Origin: an uncultured Planctomycetaceae bacterium
Lineage (GTDB): Bacteria; Planctomycetota; Planctomycetia; Pirellulales; Pirellulaceae
DNA length: 64,000 nt
Assembly (NCBI GenBank): GCA_937862885.1
Contig: CALMEE010000135.1
Coordinates: forward strand, 61,015-125,014
Direction: 5' to 3'
The number at the start of each line of letters is the position of its first letter. Positions within the stretch are counted from its first letter, which is position 1. A program made the translations under genes and the position numbers. Under the pieces are notes generated by a model, which had not been told where the DNA came from, ran no database searches, and saw nothing but the letters and a program-made list of their open reading frames with translations. Below are positions 17,840-28,102 of the stretch, in pieces.

Positions 17840-18322
17840 TTAATCGGTTGTCGCTCTGGCGTTTTTTGTTGCCTGACTTGGTTCCACAAGCGACCTTTGA
17901 TCGACGCATGGTGAACATTTTCCGCGCAAAACGATATCTTCGACCACGCCCGCTGATTCAGGTACCCGCAACTTAATCTCAGAATCGTCCAGATTCGTGA
18001 TGGACCCGCATTCGTTACACAACAAGTGCGCATGGCTGGACGATTGAGTACCTGCTTTCTCCGAAACAAATTCGAATCGCCAAGTATGGTCGCCGATGTC
18101 GATTCTGCGGGCGAAACCTACTTGCACGAAATCCTGTAGGACGCGAAAGACCGTGGATTTGTCAACAGAAAACGAATTCAACCGTTCAAAAACTTCGACG
18201 TGCGTTAGGGGTACGTCTGAACTGGCCAAACAGTCGAATACGGCAACGCGGGTTGGCGTCACACGTAACTTCGCTTGTCGCAACCGTTCTCGGGTTGTTT
18301 CGAATGATTCGCGATCGGTCAT
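17840..18322 (-). CDS. Fur-family transcription regulator
   Basis: 160 aa. The winged-helix part is clear: LRVTPTRVAVFDCLASSDVP, LTHVEVFERLNSF, VDKSTVFRVLQDFVQVGFARR. The metal-binding half has SSHAHLLCNECGSITNL with His and the first CxxC, and VLRGKCSPC with the second CxxC that usually binds structural zinc. This is a Fur, Zur or PerR-type DNA-binding repressor; the sensed metal cannot be told from sequence. The 22 residues after the second CxxC are a low-similarity tail. It starts 3 bases after the stop of the TatD-family gene, so the two are cotranscribed. A different minus frame downstream (17647-17839) reads rather protein-like but has no start. Confidence 0.93.
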   Translation of the reverse strand: MTDRESFETTRERLRQAKLRVTPTRVAVFDCLASSDVPLTHVEVFERLNSFSVDKSTVFRVLQDFVQVGFARRIDIGDHTWRFEFVSEKAGTQSSSHAHLLCNECGSITNLDDSEIKLRVPESAGVVEDIVLRGKCSPCVDQRSLVEPSQATKNARATTD

Positions 18323-18325
18323 GGC

Positions 18326-19195
18326 TTAGCCCGCAAATGAAGGCGTAATCAAAGAGTCGCTGGAAATGCCTTCGCTCAGCGGTTGAATCGAAATCGGCTG
18401 AATATCGAATTTTGGATTCTGACCGAGAAAACGGCACGGGTTATTATGAAATAGTTCAACCGCTTCCTGCAATGAATGTCCGCGACGCCGAAATTCAAGC
18501 ACGCATTCCTGTAGCGTAAACGGATCACTCGGTCCCCAATCAGCCGACGAGTTGATTAGAATTCGCTCCCGTCCATACTTTTCCACCATATCGACGGCTC
18601 GCCTCGGTGAGCATTTGGTAATGGGATACAAGGTGCATCCAACCCAATAACCGGCATCTAAGCAAGGGCCAATCGTATGTTCTTCGACATGGTCGATCCA
18701 AATCCGTTCGGGAATAACGTTGAGTCCAGCGAGGATTTCCAGCACTCTGCGTGTGCCATGGGCTTTGTCTGCCAAGTGTGGCGTATGAATTAAGACCAAT
18801 TGATCATGTTTCATCGCAATTTCAACATGAGCTTCTAAGGCATTACATTCATTCGGTGTTGACTTGTGCAAGCCTGTTTCTCCGACACCAAGGCAGTTCG
18901 GGTGATTTAGGAATTCGGGCATGTGCTCAAGCACCGTTTGGGTCAATTGAGGATTCTCGGCCTCCTTGGGATTCACGGCAACCCAACAAAAGTGTCGAAT
19001 CCCATATTGTGCCGCCCGGGTCGGTTCAAACTCGCTGATCTGACGAAAATAATCGATAAACGTCTCCGGATATCGACGATCAAACCCCGCCCAAAAAGCA
19101 GGCTCGGCCACGGCGACAACTCCAGACATCGCCATGCGCTCGTAATCCTGCGCAGTTCGAGCGATTGCATGATAATGAGGTTGAATAATTTGCAT
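18326..19195 (-). CDS. TatD-family metal-dependent hydrolase, EboC-like
   Basis: About 289 aa from the ATG at 19195; the open frame extends upstream to 19279, but homology begins at MQIIQPHYHAIARTAQDYER. Features are the first metal site (here HYHA), MSGVVAVAEPAFWAGFDR, YFRQISEFEPTRAAQYGIRH, VAVNPKEAENP, GVGETGLHKSTPNE, LVLIHTPH and LINSSADWGPSDP. The order and wording match EboC, the TatD-like member of the ebo gene set used for transport of eustigmatophyte-, cyanobacterial- or bacterial prenylated metabolites. No other ebo gene is in view. It may act as a phosphodiesterase- or amidohydrolase-type enzyme on a small metabolite. It is linked by a 3-base gap to the Fur gene. Confidence 0.85.
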   Translation of the reverse strand: MQIIQPHYHAIARTAQDYERMAMSGVVAVAEPAFWAGFDRRYPETFIDYFRQISEFEPTRAAQYGIRHFCWVAVNPKEAENPQLTQTVLEHMPEFLNHPNCLGVGETGLHKSTPNECNALEAHVEIAMKHDQLVLIHTPHLADKAHGTRRVLEILAGLNVIPERIWIDHVEEHTIGPCLDAGYWVGCTLYPITKCSPRRAVDMVEKYGRERILINSSADWGPSDPFTLQECVLEFRRRGHSLQEAVELFHNNPCRFLGQNPKFDIQPISIQPLSEGISSDSLITPSFAG

Positions 19196-19302
19196 AACGG
19201 TGTTCGTTTTTAGTAATGAGAATTGGACAATCTTATGAAACTGAGCGCGACGGTTTTGAAATCTTGGTTTTTGCAGCAATTCGTCGCGAAAGAACTGCTC
19301 TA

Positions 19303-19530
19303 CTAAGACGCAAACAATTCCAACAAATCAAATGCACGCCCATTCTTCGAGGCGGGTTCGCGCAATTTCTTCAATGCCTGGTCGATCAAATACAATCCGT
19401 GTGGTCGCTCGACAGGATCGCCGACTCGCTCAACCGCGGCATCGAACCGATCAAGATAGGCGGCAATTTCAATCAGCATGTGGCGATGTTCCAAAAAATC
19501 TTTGTCAACAATCTGTTGCGGAGATAACAT
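19303..19530 (-). CDS. Small conserved-looking protein, 75 aa
   Basis: A compact helical protein without signal peptide: MLSPQQIVDKDFLEHRHML, then EIAAYLDRFDAAVERV and LYLIDQALKKLREPASKNGR. The composition and charge pattern are those of a real small soluble protein. It lies 107 bases upstream of the EboC-like gene on the same strand and may share its transcript. I recognise no domain. A partner role with the TatD-family hydrolase is only a guess from position. Confidence 0.6.
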   Translation of the reverse strand: MLSPQQIVDKDFLEHRHMLIEIAAYLDRFDAAVERVGDPVERPHGLYLIDQALKKLREPASKNGRAFDLLELFAS

Positions 19531-19666
19531 GTTCTTCTACCTATTTGTTCGAGTTTCCAAAGACAAGTTGTTCGAGTTGATTACATTCCCTAATGCAAAC
19601 TTCGGTTTCACAAAACCAAATGTAAAATCCCTCCGGGAATAGGGTTGCGAAATCAAGTTGATCTGC

Positions 19667-21199
19667 CTAATTTGATTTCGCCATTTCCGTGTCCGCCACG
19701 AAAGCGAGTTTCGCCTTTGCAACCGTCCCCTCAGCAGTCGTTCGTACCTCGTACCCCTTTTCCACTAAGGTGCGCCGATGTTGATCGGCAAGTTCGTAAT
19801 TGCGATTCTTTCGCGCTTCATCAATGGCTTTGCAAAGCTCAACGACGTCCGTATCAACGTCTTGTTCAGTTAGTTCGTGCAATTCCAGAATGCCGAGCAC
19901 GCTATCGATAACTTTCAAAACCGCAGCCGCTTCGCTTGGGTTGTCAACGGGTTGCGATATCCAGTTAAGCACGACAGCCAAAGCTGCACTGATGTTCAAA
20001 TTATCGGCCAACGCCTGTAAAAAGTCATTGATAATCGGATGAGAGTTATCGATTTTGCTTGCCGCTGCGCCAGCTGAACTCTTGATTTTCTGGCCGAATT
20101 CAATAATACGTCGAACGGCAGTTGCAGAGTCAAGTAATCCCTTTTTCGTGAAGTTGCACTGAGCCCCGAAGTGAGATCGAATCAATTCGTATCGCAAGAC
20201 AGCCGGATGAACTGGACTCCCCGTCAATTTACCCTCTAAAATATCTCGGACGGTGAAAAAGTTACCTTGCCGCTTGGACATTTTTTGTCCTTCGACCAAC
20301 AAGAATCGTGTGTGAATCCAAAAACGCGCGAAAAAGTCCAAACCGGTCGTTCCGCACGATTGAGCGATTTCGCATTCTTGGTGCGGAAAAATCAGGTCTT
20401 CGCCCCCCGTGTGAATGTCGATAACATCTGCCTGCAAACAATGTCGTGCCATAGCGGAACACTCGATATGCCAACCTGGATAACCAGCTCCCCACGGCGA
20501 ATCCCAGCGCATAACATGATGTGGGTCTGGTTTCCAAAGCATGAAATCTGCTGGGTGGCGTTTCATCGCCTGATCCTGCGCATCCAGGCGGCCACTCGCT
20601 CCCTCCTGCAATTTATCCAGCGTGTTTCCGCTTAAACGTCCATACTCGGGAAACGAAAGCACATCATAATAGACGACACCGTCGTCACTGACGTATGCGT
20701 GCCCACGGTCGATCAAGGTTTGCACCATGTCAATCATTTGCGGGATGTGACGCGTAGCGCAAGGGACACGCTGCGGATACTCGGATGCCACTTTCAAGCC
20801 GAGTCTCTTACCGTCTTGCAAGAATGCCTCACGGTAATAGTCGGCTATTTGATAAGGGTCATCAGGATTGTCAACCGCGCCCTCCGGCACGCGCCCGCTC
20901 TTTTTGTCTTCTTTCATGCGGCGGGCCGCAACTTGCATTTTGTCTTCGCCGGTACCATCAGCCGTTGAATCATCGGTCATGTGCCCCACATCAGTCACAT
21001 TCATGACATGCTGCACTTCAAAACCGCACGCTTCCAAGAACCGCCGCAGTAAGTCTGCCGACAAAAATGACCTGAAGTTTCCAATGTGAGCGAAATCGTA
21101 AACGGTCGGCCCACAGCTGTACATCCGCACCGTTCGCCCATCGACGGGTTCGAAAAGGTCCAAAGCTCGAGTCAACGTATTGTAAAATCGTATGTCCAA
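19667..21199 (-). CDS. cysS: Cysteinyl-tRNA synthetase
   Basis: Charges tRNA-Cys. The class-I catalytic motifs are intact: the HIGH-type HIGN in [22 protein letters not shown], and zinc ligands in [21 protein letters not shown] and HQECEIAQ. No ATG fits the beginning; homology starts at [15 protein letters not shown], so a TTG at 21199 (510 aa) or 21205 is the likely start, and the 40 residues upstream to the ATG at 21319 look non-native. The charged segment at about residues 95-125 is longer than in Escherichia coli CysS. The C-terminal anticodon-binding helices include [18 protein letters not shown]. It has no obvious operon partner. Confidence 0.95.
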   Translation of the reverse strand: MDIRFYNTLTRALDLFEPVDGRTVRMYSCGPTVYDFAHIGNFRSFLSADLLRRFLEACGFEVQHVMNVTDVGHMTDDSTADGTGEDKMQVAARRMKEDKKSGRVPEGAVDNPDDPYQIADYYREAFLQDGKRLGLKVASEYPQRVPCATRHIPQMIDMVQTLIDRGHAYVSDDGVVYYDVLSFPEYGRLSGNTLDKLQEGASGRLDAQDQAMKRHPADFMLWKPDPHHVMRWDSPWGAGYPGWHIECSAMARHCLQADVIDIHTGGEDLIFPHQECEIAQSCGTTGLDFFARFWIHTRFLLVEGQKMSKRQGNFFTVRDILEGKLTGSPVHPAVLRYELIRSHFGAQCNFTKKGLLDSATAVRRIIEFGQKIKSSAGAAASKIDNSHPIINDFLQALADNLNISAALAVVLNWISQPVDNPSEAAAVLKVIDSVLGILELHELTEQDVDTDVVELCKAIDEARKNRNYELADQHRRTLVEKGYEVRTTAEGTVAKAKLAFVADTEMAKSN

Positions 21200-21469
21200 C
21201 TTCAAATCTCGCTTTCTTCGGACCGCCCTAGTTAATACCCAAATGCAAAACCTAACCGCAACTGAATCGCTCGAACTGATCTTACCCGCGAAGCAAATTC
21301 CCGCATGCGCAAACACCATTTTTGCAAGTACAAACCGATTGCATTAGATTATCAGCGAAATGTTGCATGGTCAAGTTCAGCTAACATTTTCCATAAGGTG
21401 TTTGCCGACATGGATCTGGAAACATCGTTTCGACGAAGTTCAAGCTCGTTATGTGCAGGGCGATTATCG

Positions 21470-23131
21470 TTAGTCCAAAGCTAAAACCACGTACGTTGAA
21501 CGCACCCCGGGATGCTCCGGATAGATTAGGCTGAGATTGGTGGGTTGCTCACCTTGATTACACAAGTCGAATGAACGCTGATGCGCGACGAGATATTTTG
21601 CGCCATACTTTTCACCGATACGGCGGATGTCTTCATCGAGCAATTCAAAGACTCCGAGTGAGTTTTCGTTGAATTCACCCAATTCGTTCATACGGTTCGA
21701 CCATTCTAACAAGGATTTGGCATCTTGAGGGGCCTCTTTCCAGCCGACTACTTCCGCGCGCGCCGCGTACCATTTAAACGTCTGTTGTCGTCGGGGCGTG
21801 ATGAAGATAGCGTCTTGCTCAAGATTTCTATCAATCCAAAGACACATCTTCTTCCAGTTTCGTTGCGTTGCGATTGTTCTTTCTGGACTGTCTGGATACG
21901 ACGGCAATGATTGCCGATCAGCACCGGGACGTGGATCTGCCCATTGTTTATAGGCATGTTGTCCAATCGCAAACAAAGCAATTATTACCAAGATCGCTGA
22001 GACGAGCGACTTCGACGCGCGAAAGCGATTTTCCAAAAAAGTCCCAAACGAGATCGCGACAAACAAGGGCAACGCAACATCCGATAATCGAAACCAATAG
22101 AATCGGAGCAAGTTTGTTGCCAGCTCTGTTCCGTTTTGTGCAGCAAACGAAAGACACAATCCGGCGCACGAAATCGACAAGGCTCCAATGGCATACCACA
22201 ACAGTAGGTGCAACTTTGGTTGTCGCGCCACATCCCAGGCAACTAAGAAGAACAAAACCAGGAGCAGCCCAAAGCCAACGAATCGAATGGGCTGAAAACT
22301 CAAGGCGTATAAATGGTGTGGAAGACGGTTGAACACTTGCAATGCATACGCTTCCGTCAGATCAGAACTAGCGTCCCCATTGTTCATGATCATCAATGGA
22401 AATATCGCAATGATGCTGAGAATCAAGCAGCCCAAAAAATCGAGCCAATTAAGCCAATATCGGGCGGGCCGTTGGTCTTGGATCGTTGACCGAAGTCTGA
22501 ATGTCGGTATGCTATGGCGCGGTGACATAGCAATTATCACTAGACCAATCGATAGTGAAGACCATATCCCAATTAATGGGTGCAGCAAAGTTGCTAAACC
22601 CAAATGCGTCCACATTCCAAATCGGTTCGAACGTGCGAGCGCTCCAAGGGAAAAAAATACAAAGCCGTACGCCAGTGTTTTGGCTTCTACTCCGCCCACC
22701 ACCCACTCGCCGGCCAGGTGGAAATTTCGATTGAGGACAACGAACAAAGACAAGGCACCGACACTTTGCCATCGTCTTAGACCAATTGACTTTGCCAAGC
22801 TACACCAGCCACCAGCCAGAAGTAACCAACATGCAAGTCGACCGATCCATGCCGTTGTCTCCAACGAAAAGATCGTCGTGAGCCAACCGAAACTGAATAT
22901 GAAGAACCAATGCGCGTTGACTGACTCAGCAAACAGATCTCCACGACAATAGTTCGGGTCCCAAAAATTCTTGGCTTTGCATAAGTAATGAGCTTCGTTC
23001 ACATCGGGCGGAAAAGACCATGCCAACGCAGCGAGAACTGCCCACAGCAGGAAAACATCCGCCCACCACATCACCAAACGATTTGATGCAATCGGCGAGT
23101 CTGCATTATCGGTGGATAGCGAGTTCGGCAT
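21470..23131 (-). CDS. Polytopic membrane protein, DUF6798-like
   Basis: 553 aa with roughly nine to ten membrane spans in residues 20-400 and a soluble C-terminal domain of about 150 residues. Recognisable segments are FPPDVNEAHYLCKAKNFWDP, AHWFFIFSFGWLT, LAGEWVVGGVEAKTLAYGFV and LLHPLIGIWSS. They agree with a planctomycete membrane family I know as DUF6798. The C-terminal part (YDLVAHQ-like region, FITPRRQQTFKWYAARAEVV) looks like the periplasmic domain of dolichyl-phosphate-mannose-type glycosyltransferases, so transfer of a sugar from a lipid carrier is possible but unproven. It is 29 bases before the DUF1559 gene on the same strand in reverse order and may be transcribed apart. Confidence 0.75.
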   Translation of the reverse strand: MPNSLSTDNADSPIASNRLVMWWADVFLLWAVLAALAWSFPPDVNEAHYLCKAKNFWDPNYCRGDLFAESVNAHWFFIFSFGWLTTIFSLETTAWIGRLACWLLLAGGWCSLAKSIGLRRWQSVGALSLFVVLNRNFHLAGEWVVGGVEAKTLAYGFVFFSLGALARSNRFGMWTHLGLATLLHPLIGIWSSLSIGLVIIAMSPRHSIPTFRLRSTIQDQRPARYWLNWLDFLGCLILSIIAIFPLMIMNNGDASSDLTEAYALQVFNRLPHHLYALSFQPIRFVGFGLLLVLFFLVAWDVARQPKLHLLLWYAIGALSISCAGLCLSFAAQNGTELATNLLRFYWFRLSDVALPLFVAISFGTFLENRFRASKSLVSAILVIIALFAIGQHAYKQWADPRPGADRQSLPSYPDSPERTIATQRNWKKMCLWIDRNLEQDAIFITPRRQQTFKWYAARAEVVGWKEAPQDAKSLLEWSNRMNELGEFNENSLGVFELLDEDIRRIGEKYGAKYLVAHQRSFDLCNQGEQPTNLSLIYPEHPGVRSTYVVLALD

Positions 23132-23160
23132 AGATTAAAGCCGTCGACTGGCCCGACCGT

Positions 23161-24228
23161 TTAGAAAGAAGTAATGACCTCATTCCCTGCGATGGTTGCT
23201 AACGACCGCCAGAGAATCGGATCGATTAGACTGTCGACAAAATCAGTGCTGCCGTCGGCGTGTGCGACATTGACTCCACCGGCGTGCCAACTCCTTGCCG
23301 CACGCCATCCGTAGCCGGCGTTGCGTCGCTCAATTGGCCCACCGATGCGAACGCCAAGTACATCGGGTGTCGAACTGTTCGGTGTGTAATAGTGATTATA
23401 GAGCGTGCAGCGGTATTCGCCGTTCACCCACATAAAACCACGTCGATTCGTGACGTTCCAATTCGTGGCAGATTCGGCCAGGGCATCGGTCAAAGGATAC
23501 GAGAATACAAATCGATAGACGGTCTGTGGGGATTGCGCGACAACGCTTGGGTCATTCGTCGATTCGGGTCCAGTGCCTAATGTGCTTTCAGAAACAAAAA
23601 TCGTCTGGCTCAAACCATCGCGAATGTTTCTAATCGTCGTTTTCGAATTGATGAAAAAGCCACCGTCGGCACCTTCATCTCCAAAAGGCGTTCCGCCGCC
23701 AGCACCCGACCCAGCACAAAACGCATAGTTCGTTGGTCCGAGTTGCTCAACGCCGAATCCAGAGGATACGGATTCGAATAAATCACTCGGACAAAGGAAG
23801 ATTGGAACAAGCACTCCGGCGGCCACTCGATTCTCAACGCTGATATCAAATCCCACCGGACCAAATAAGGGAATGGTTAGATTCAGCGAATTGTACACTG
23901 GTGTTTGGTCAAGTTTGGGTGTGAGATGGGCTAAGGCCGACCAGCGAAAGAAGTTGTGAGGGGCCGCAGGGTTACCGGGAACGGGACGCGACTCGGCACC
24001 GACCGGAAAGCGCCTGAACGATGAATGATAGTTGTTGGCCGCAGTCATCAACTGTCGCAAATTATTCGCACACGAAATGCGCCGCGACGCTTCCCGCGCC
24101 ATCTGAACTGCAGGTATCAGAATAGCCATCAAGATGCCAATCACGGCAATCACGACCAATAACTCGATCAGCGTAAAACCGGCCAAATTGCGGCGGCGGG
24201 AAATCTGAACGCTACTTCGGCGCATCAT
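23161..24228 (-). CDS. DUF1559 protein with prepilin-type N-terminus
   Basis: 355 aa. A short basic leader precedes the type-IV-pilin-like cleavage and methylation site and helix: [17 protein letters not shown], followed by [20 protein letters not shown]. The body is the planctomycete DUF1559 domain ([47 protein letters not shown]). The C-terminus has the [18 protein letters not shown] block and closes with [17 protein letters not shown]1559 genes are multiplied in planctomycetes; they are thought to be pseudopilins or surface proteins. Processing would need a working prepilin peptidase, whereas the peptidase-like gene at 2.2 kb looks inactive. Confidence 0.95.
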   Translation of the reverse strand: MMRRSSVQISRRRNLAGFTLIELLVVIAVIGILMAILIPAVQMAREASRRISCANNLRQLMTAANNYHSSFRRFPVGAESRPVPGNPAAPHNFFRWSALAHLTPKLDQTPVYNSLNLTIPLFGPVGFDISVENRVAAGVLVPIFLCPSDLFESVSSGFGVEQLGPTNYAFCAGSGAGGGTPFGDEGADGGFFINSKTTIRNIRDGLSQTIFVSESTLGTGPESTNDPSVVAQSPQTVYRFVFSYPLTDALAESATNWNVTNRRGFMWVNGEYRCTLYNHYYTPNSSTPDVLGVRIGGPIERRNAGYGWRAARSWHAGGVNVAHADGSTDFVDSLIDPILWRSLATIAGNEVITSF

Positions 24229-24412
24229 CGCGTGCCTCTTCGATCAAATCTGTCTTGACGTTGCCAAAAACAATCATGGGTTGACGTGTCAGCGACGCCA
24301 ACCAATCCTGCGACGATAACAATGCCACAAATTATTCATGGCGAGTCTACCCACGTTACGCTCAATATTACCGATTGGCGGGTTCTCGGCAACTCAATTG
24401 CCCAAAAAATGC

Positions 24413-25399
24413 CTATGTTGATGCCGAATTTGTTCTGCAGCGACGACGAGTGAACAATGCGACTCCAGTTATCGCCATCAAGAATAAGGAATTTGGTTCC
24501 GGAATTGCAGATGCAAACAGAAATTGGCCGGGCACAAGCAAACCGCCACCGGCCGCGAAAACTCCCAAAGGAGTTCCATCTTTGCCAAAGCGGTAAACTC
24601 CTCCTGCACCCGTAAGTGCAATCAACAACTCATTCGTATTGTTTGGATTGATTTCTATGTAGGATGGGAATGAAGTCGCTCCAGTTGAAAAGTTCCCTAA
24701 AGGAGTGCCGTCAGCGGCAAAATGAGATATGTCGCCAGTAAACAAACTCGCCACCCATACGGTATCGTCGATGTCAAAATACAGTCCTGCGGCACCCGCA
24801 AAACCAGTTGCAAACTGACTGATGAAACTCCCGGTTGTTCCGTCAAAAACTTGCACATCGGATCCGTTGAAGTTCCCAACGTAAAGATTTGAAGTTGCTC
24901 CCGGGCTGAAATTAATTGAAGCAGTTCCGGCAATACCGGGCCCACCACTGGTAAACACGCCAAGCGGATTTCCGAAACTGTCAAATCGTGTAACAGAGTT
25001 ACCGAAAAAATTTGCAACATAAAGATTGCCATCGTTTCCAAAACGCATGTCGGCTGGACCATTCATATTCGTCGAGGCCCAAACGCCCAAGAATGCCCCT
25101 GAGAACCGATTATATTCCAAAATCGAATTCGTATTTTGGCTGGCTACCAGCAATGTATTGTTCGCGCTAATCCGCATCCCGACCGGTGCATCCAATCCAC
25201 CATTAACGCCTGGGTCGCCTGACACGAGCACTCCCAAAAACGCTCCAGTTGTTCCGTCATATCGCAAAATTTGATTGCTGAAATTATCAGAGACCAACAA
25301 TTCATCTTGCGCCGTCGCCCCTGAACAAACGATATTGGCGAAACAAGTCAAAAACAAAACTGAGGTGAGCAGTAGTCTCGATACAAAGTGTGTTAGCAT
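24413..25399 (-). CDS. PEP-CTERM protein with NHL-like repeats
   Basis: 328 aa. A signal peptide (LLLTSVLFLTCFANIVCSGATA) is followed by six to seven NHL/SMP-30-like beta repeats, each with a run such as GNLYVANFFGNSVTRFDS followed by GNPLGVFTSGG or a variant (GAFLGVW, GTPLGNFSTG, GTPLGVFAAG). The end is a sorting signal: IPEPNSLFLM, a hydrophobic stretch, then RRRCR. The PEP-CTERM tag marks proteins for an exosortase-type envelope sorting pathway. Ligand unknown. It lies 184 bases upstream of the DUF1559 gene on the same strand. Confidence 0.93.
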   Translation of the reverse strand: MLTHFVSRLLLTSVLFLTCFANIVCSGATAQDELLVSDNFSNQILRYDGTTGAFLGVLVSGDPGVNGGLDAPVGMRISANNTLLVASQNTNSILEYNRFSGAFLGVWASTNMNGPADMRFGNDGNLYVANFFGNSVTRFDSFGNPLGVFTSGGPGIAGTASINFSPGATSNLYVGNFNGSDVQVFDGTTGSFISQFATGFAGAAGLYFDIDDTVWVASLFTGDISHFAADGTPLGNFSTGATSFPSYIEINPNNTNELLIALTGAGGVYRFGKDGTPLGVFAAGGGLLVPGQFLFASAIPEPNSLFLMAITGVALFTRRRCRTNSAST

Positions 25400-26074
25400 G
25401 ATGTGGTCCTAAATTCCTTAGCGGCTTAAGCAAAATAAAAAATTGGGGGCTTTCCCCAGACTATCACAATCTTAGCCAGCATCGTTTACATTCACATGAA
25501 GTTTCGGTTCGTATCTCGTCAGGCAGACCCTTCTAGCCCCGAGATTACGTCCCGGCCTACAGCAGCTTTCCGAACTGGCATTTTTCAAAGAGAATCGAAC
25601 GTGATAAGAAGTTATCTGCAGACTTAACGACGTTCTGGCAAATTCTGCAACGAAAACTCATTGTTGTTTGCGATGTGTCAATAACCAGCAAACCAACCTA
25701 CGCGTTGGCCGTCTAGTATTTGTGGTTTTGCGATGCTTTAGAGTAGACAAATGAAGGTGCAAAGTCAAACTCGGGTCATCATCGAACTGGATCTCAGGCT
25801 ACAGTTGGTTAATTCCGTCACAATGCCAACTGCTTTCAACTGCTTTTGCTTAAGTATTGTGTCATAACGAATCGATTTGCATCGGTGCGCAAATCAATTT
25901 ACAGAATTGCCGATTCTACGAGCATTGGTATCGGCAGTGAATTAGGCCGTTCGCGCGAAATCCGATGCGAATCGAAGGTTACTGAATTCGCGTAGGTGAA
26001 GCGGAACCGATAGTCGATGATGATCGAAAAGTTCATACAGTGTTTCCAGAATTGACTGGCATGCATTCATCTAA
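25400..26074. other. Long intergenic stretch, nothing identified
   Basis: About 675 bases. I see no open frame with protein-like composition, no tRNA-like fold and no hairpin followed by a T-run. It includes the promoter of the PEP-CTERM gene at its left edge. Decayed coding DNA is possible. Confidence 0.3.
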
Positions 26075-27319
26075 CTATCGCCAGATGGATCGTCCATTTT
26101 GGTATAGGCGAGTTATTTCGCCCTGAAATACAATTCCGTTTGCATTGGTTTCGCAGTTACTAGAATTGGTCGAATCCGCTAGATTTGAAATGGATTTTTG
26201 TTCAAGCTCACCATGTGTGTCGTGTTTCGTGTTCGAAACTATGTGCGACTGTTCTCGATAGGGCTTATACGATTGCCCTACGCTGGCTTGCGAAGGTTGA
26301 CCCGTGCGCATTTGTTGAACATAGAAGTTTTCGCTTGGCGGAGTTGATTGAAGCGGAGTTGATTGAACTTGTGAAAATTGTCGATTGTCGACCTGATCCA
26401 AATGGTCACCTGCATTCACGAAGGAATCTGCCAGGTTCCGTGGTGGCATGACAGAGTCTGGATTTGGCGGTAACACGTCGTTTGTTTTCGACGCCAATCG
26501 GTCACTTGGATTCTCTCGCGCATTCAGGGCAACGATATTCGATTTTGAACCTTCTTTGACCCAATTCAACCAAGCCAGCTGCAATTCAGAAAGATTCTCA
26601 TATCCATAAAATTCTTTGGTGGTTCGATCCCAACTTTCGGCCACGTGTTGCGAGCTTTCTCGCTTCATGCCGGCATCGATATAATCAACGAAATGCCTGG
26701 GCGAGTTATGGAGCAATAAGAATCGCACGAGCGAATGCCCCTGAGCATAAAGCGGCAAAATGTCGCTTGGATATTGTTTCATCGCGAACATGTGATTGAA
26801 AGGGATACCTCGTTTAGTCTTTAAAAAGTCGATCAGCATGCGATGGTTCTTATCTTTTTCTGATTCATGTTCGACAGTTGTACAAGCGCCTTCATCGGCC
26901 CAGCGTGGCAGCGGACGACCAAAGTGCGTTGCAAAAATCGTATGCGTCACTTCGTGAGGAAGCACCGAATCGAGTATGCGCTCTACCGACCCGAAAATGA
27001 GCATACGCCATTGCGCAGGGGCTGAACGACCATTGGGCCCATCCGGATAGAACACGAAACTTGTTTCTCCGCCGGCATGTTGCTTGATCTCAACAGTTAT
27101 CGGGCAACGTTGTTCCCAATTGGGTAACTCGTAACCGAGCCAATGCAGGGCAAGTTCTTTGCGATACTTTTCGGCTAGATCACCCACTTGGCGGGCCAAT
27201 CTGACGTCGGGGGCGCGAACGGTAAAGTTTGTGGTCGCGTAATCAGCCGTAAATCCGGCACGGCAAACGAGGACTAGTGACAAGACGCAGAGTGCGCGCA
27301 CTAAATTACGAGCTTCCAT
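26075..27319 (-). CDS. Secreted gluzincin-type (peptidase MA-like) protein
   Basis: Start set at 27319, where AAAAAGGA lies about 6-7 bases before the ATG; the frame runs open to 27607 but the extra part is Cys-rich and not protein-like. The product (about 414 aa) has a signal peptide (LVRALCVLSLVLVCRAGFTA), then a zincin core: SVLPHEVTHTIFATHFG provides HExxH, and WADEGACTTVEHE the downstream Glu. LPLYAQGHSLVRFLLLH continues the family pattern seen in DUF1570 proteins. The last 130 residues are Ser/Asn/Gln-rich and disordered. Role: an exported metallopeptidase or a non-catalytic relative; substrate unknown. Confidence 0.8.
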   Translation of the reverse strand: MEARNLVRALCVLSLVLVCRAGFTADYATTNFTVRAPDVRLARQVGDLAEKYRKELALHWLGYELPNWEQRCPITVEIKQHAGGETSFVFYPDGPNGRSAPAQWRMLIFGSVERILDSVLPHEVTHTIFATHFGRPLPRWADEGACTTVEHESEKDKNHRMLIDFLKTKRGIPFNHMFAMKQYPSDILPLYAQGHSLVRFLLLHNSPRHFVDYIDAGMKRESSQHVAESWDRTTKEFYGYENLSELQLAWLNWVKEGSKSNIVALNARENPSDRLASKTNDVLPPNPDSVMPPRNLADSFVNAGDHLDQVDNRQFSQVQSTPLQSTPPSENFYVQQMRTGQPSQASVGQSYKPYREQSHIVSNTKHDTHGELEQKSISNLADSTNSSNCETNANGIVFQGEITRLYQNGRSIWR

Positions 27320-28102
27320 GCTCATTCCTTTTTGATCAAGACTGTTGGGGGCATCCATGCCAGCAAGACCGCTGTTGCAAAAATCTCTCAAGGCCTTTTG
27401 CAGCGGTAAATGTTCTGGAGAACAGAACGGGGTGTTACAACAGCAATTGCGGTGCCAATCCCCACAAATGAAAATACGCTGGAAAAGCTGTGGAAAACAT
27501 AAAAAAGAAGCATAGTTTCTGTCCAGTGTTTGAAAAATTTTCAAAATCGAATGTAAATCGATTGCGATCCATAACCCCCGCCAAACATCTCCCAGCCTAA
27601 TCTTCACTCACCTCGTCAACATTTCAAAAGGGGCCAAAGAATACGTGAACGGAACGAATCCACGTTGTACCTACGAGATCTGCCATCTCAATGCAATCGA
27701 TTCCGAGACAGACGGTAATCGGGACCATTCATTGGAGACCAAGCCACCGAGAACATGCTTTTCGCGTTCCAAGTATTGGCCGCGGTAAATTCCAAAAACT
27801 TCAAGCTTCAGCAAATTCCGTGTTTGTATCCAAGGTATTGTTGTCCTGAAAAAATCCGATCAAAAAGACAAGTTGGTTGAGCAAATTAGAATTGTGGTGA
27901 AGATTCAAGCCGCCGGACTCTACGCATTACTATAGTCGTTAAATCTAAATGTTCGGTCTTCTGAAAGACTGCGGCTTCACCGCACGAGCAATGCGTTAAA
28001 CTTGAAGACCTACGTCTAGCAAAAGTTTCCCAACTGGAATGCCCTGAGACGTAAAAACTGGGATTCTGAAATAGTGTTCCAATACAATTCCGAAAACTTT
28101 AA
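27320..28102. other. Long intergenic stretch upstream of the zincin gene
   Basis: About 780 bases between the zincin start and the transposase remnant, with many stops in all frames. It contains no recognisable RNA gene. It may include the right flank of the decayed insertion sequence, but I could not find terminal inverted repeats. Confidence 0.3.
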
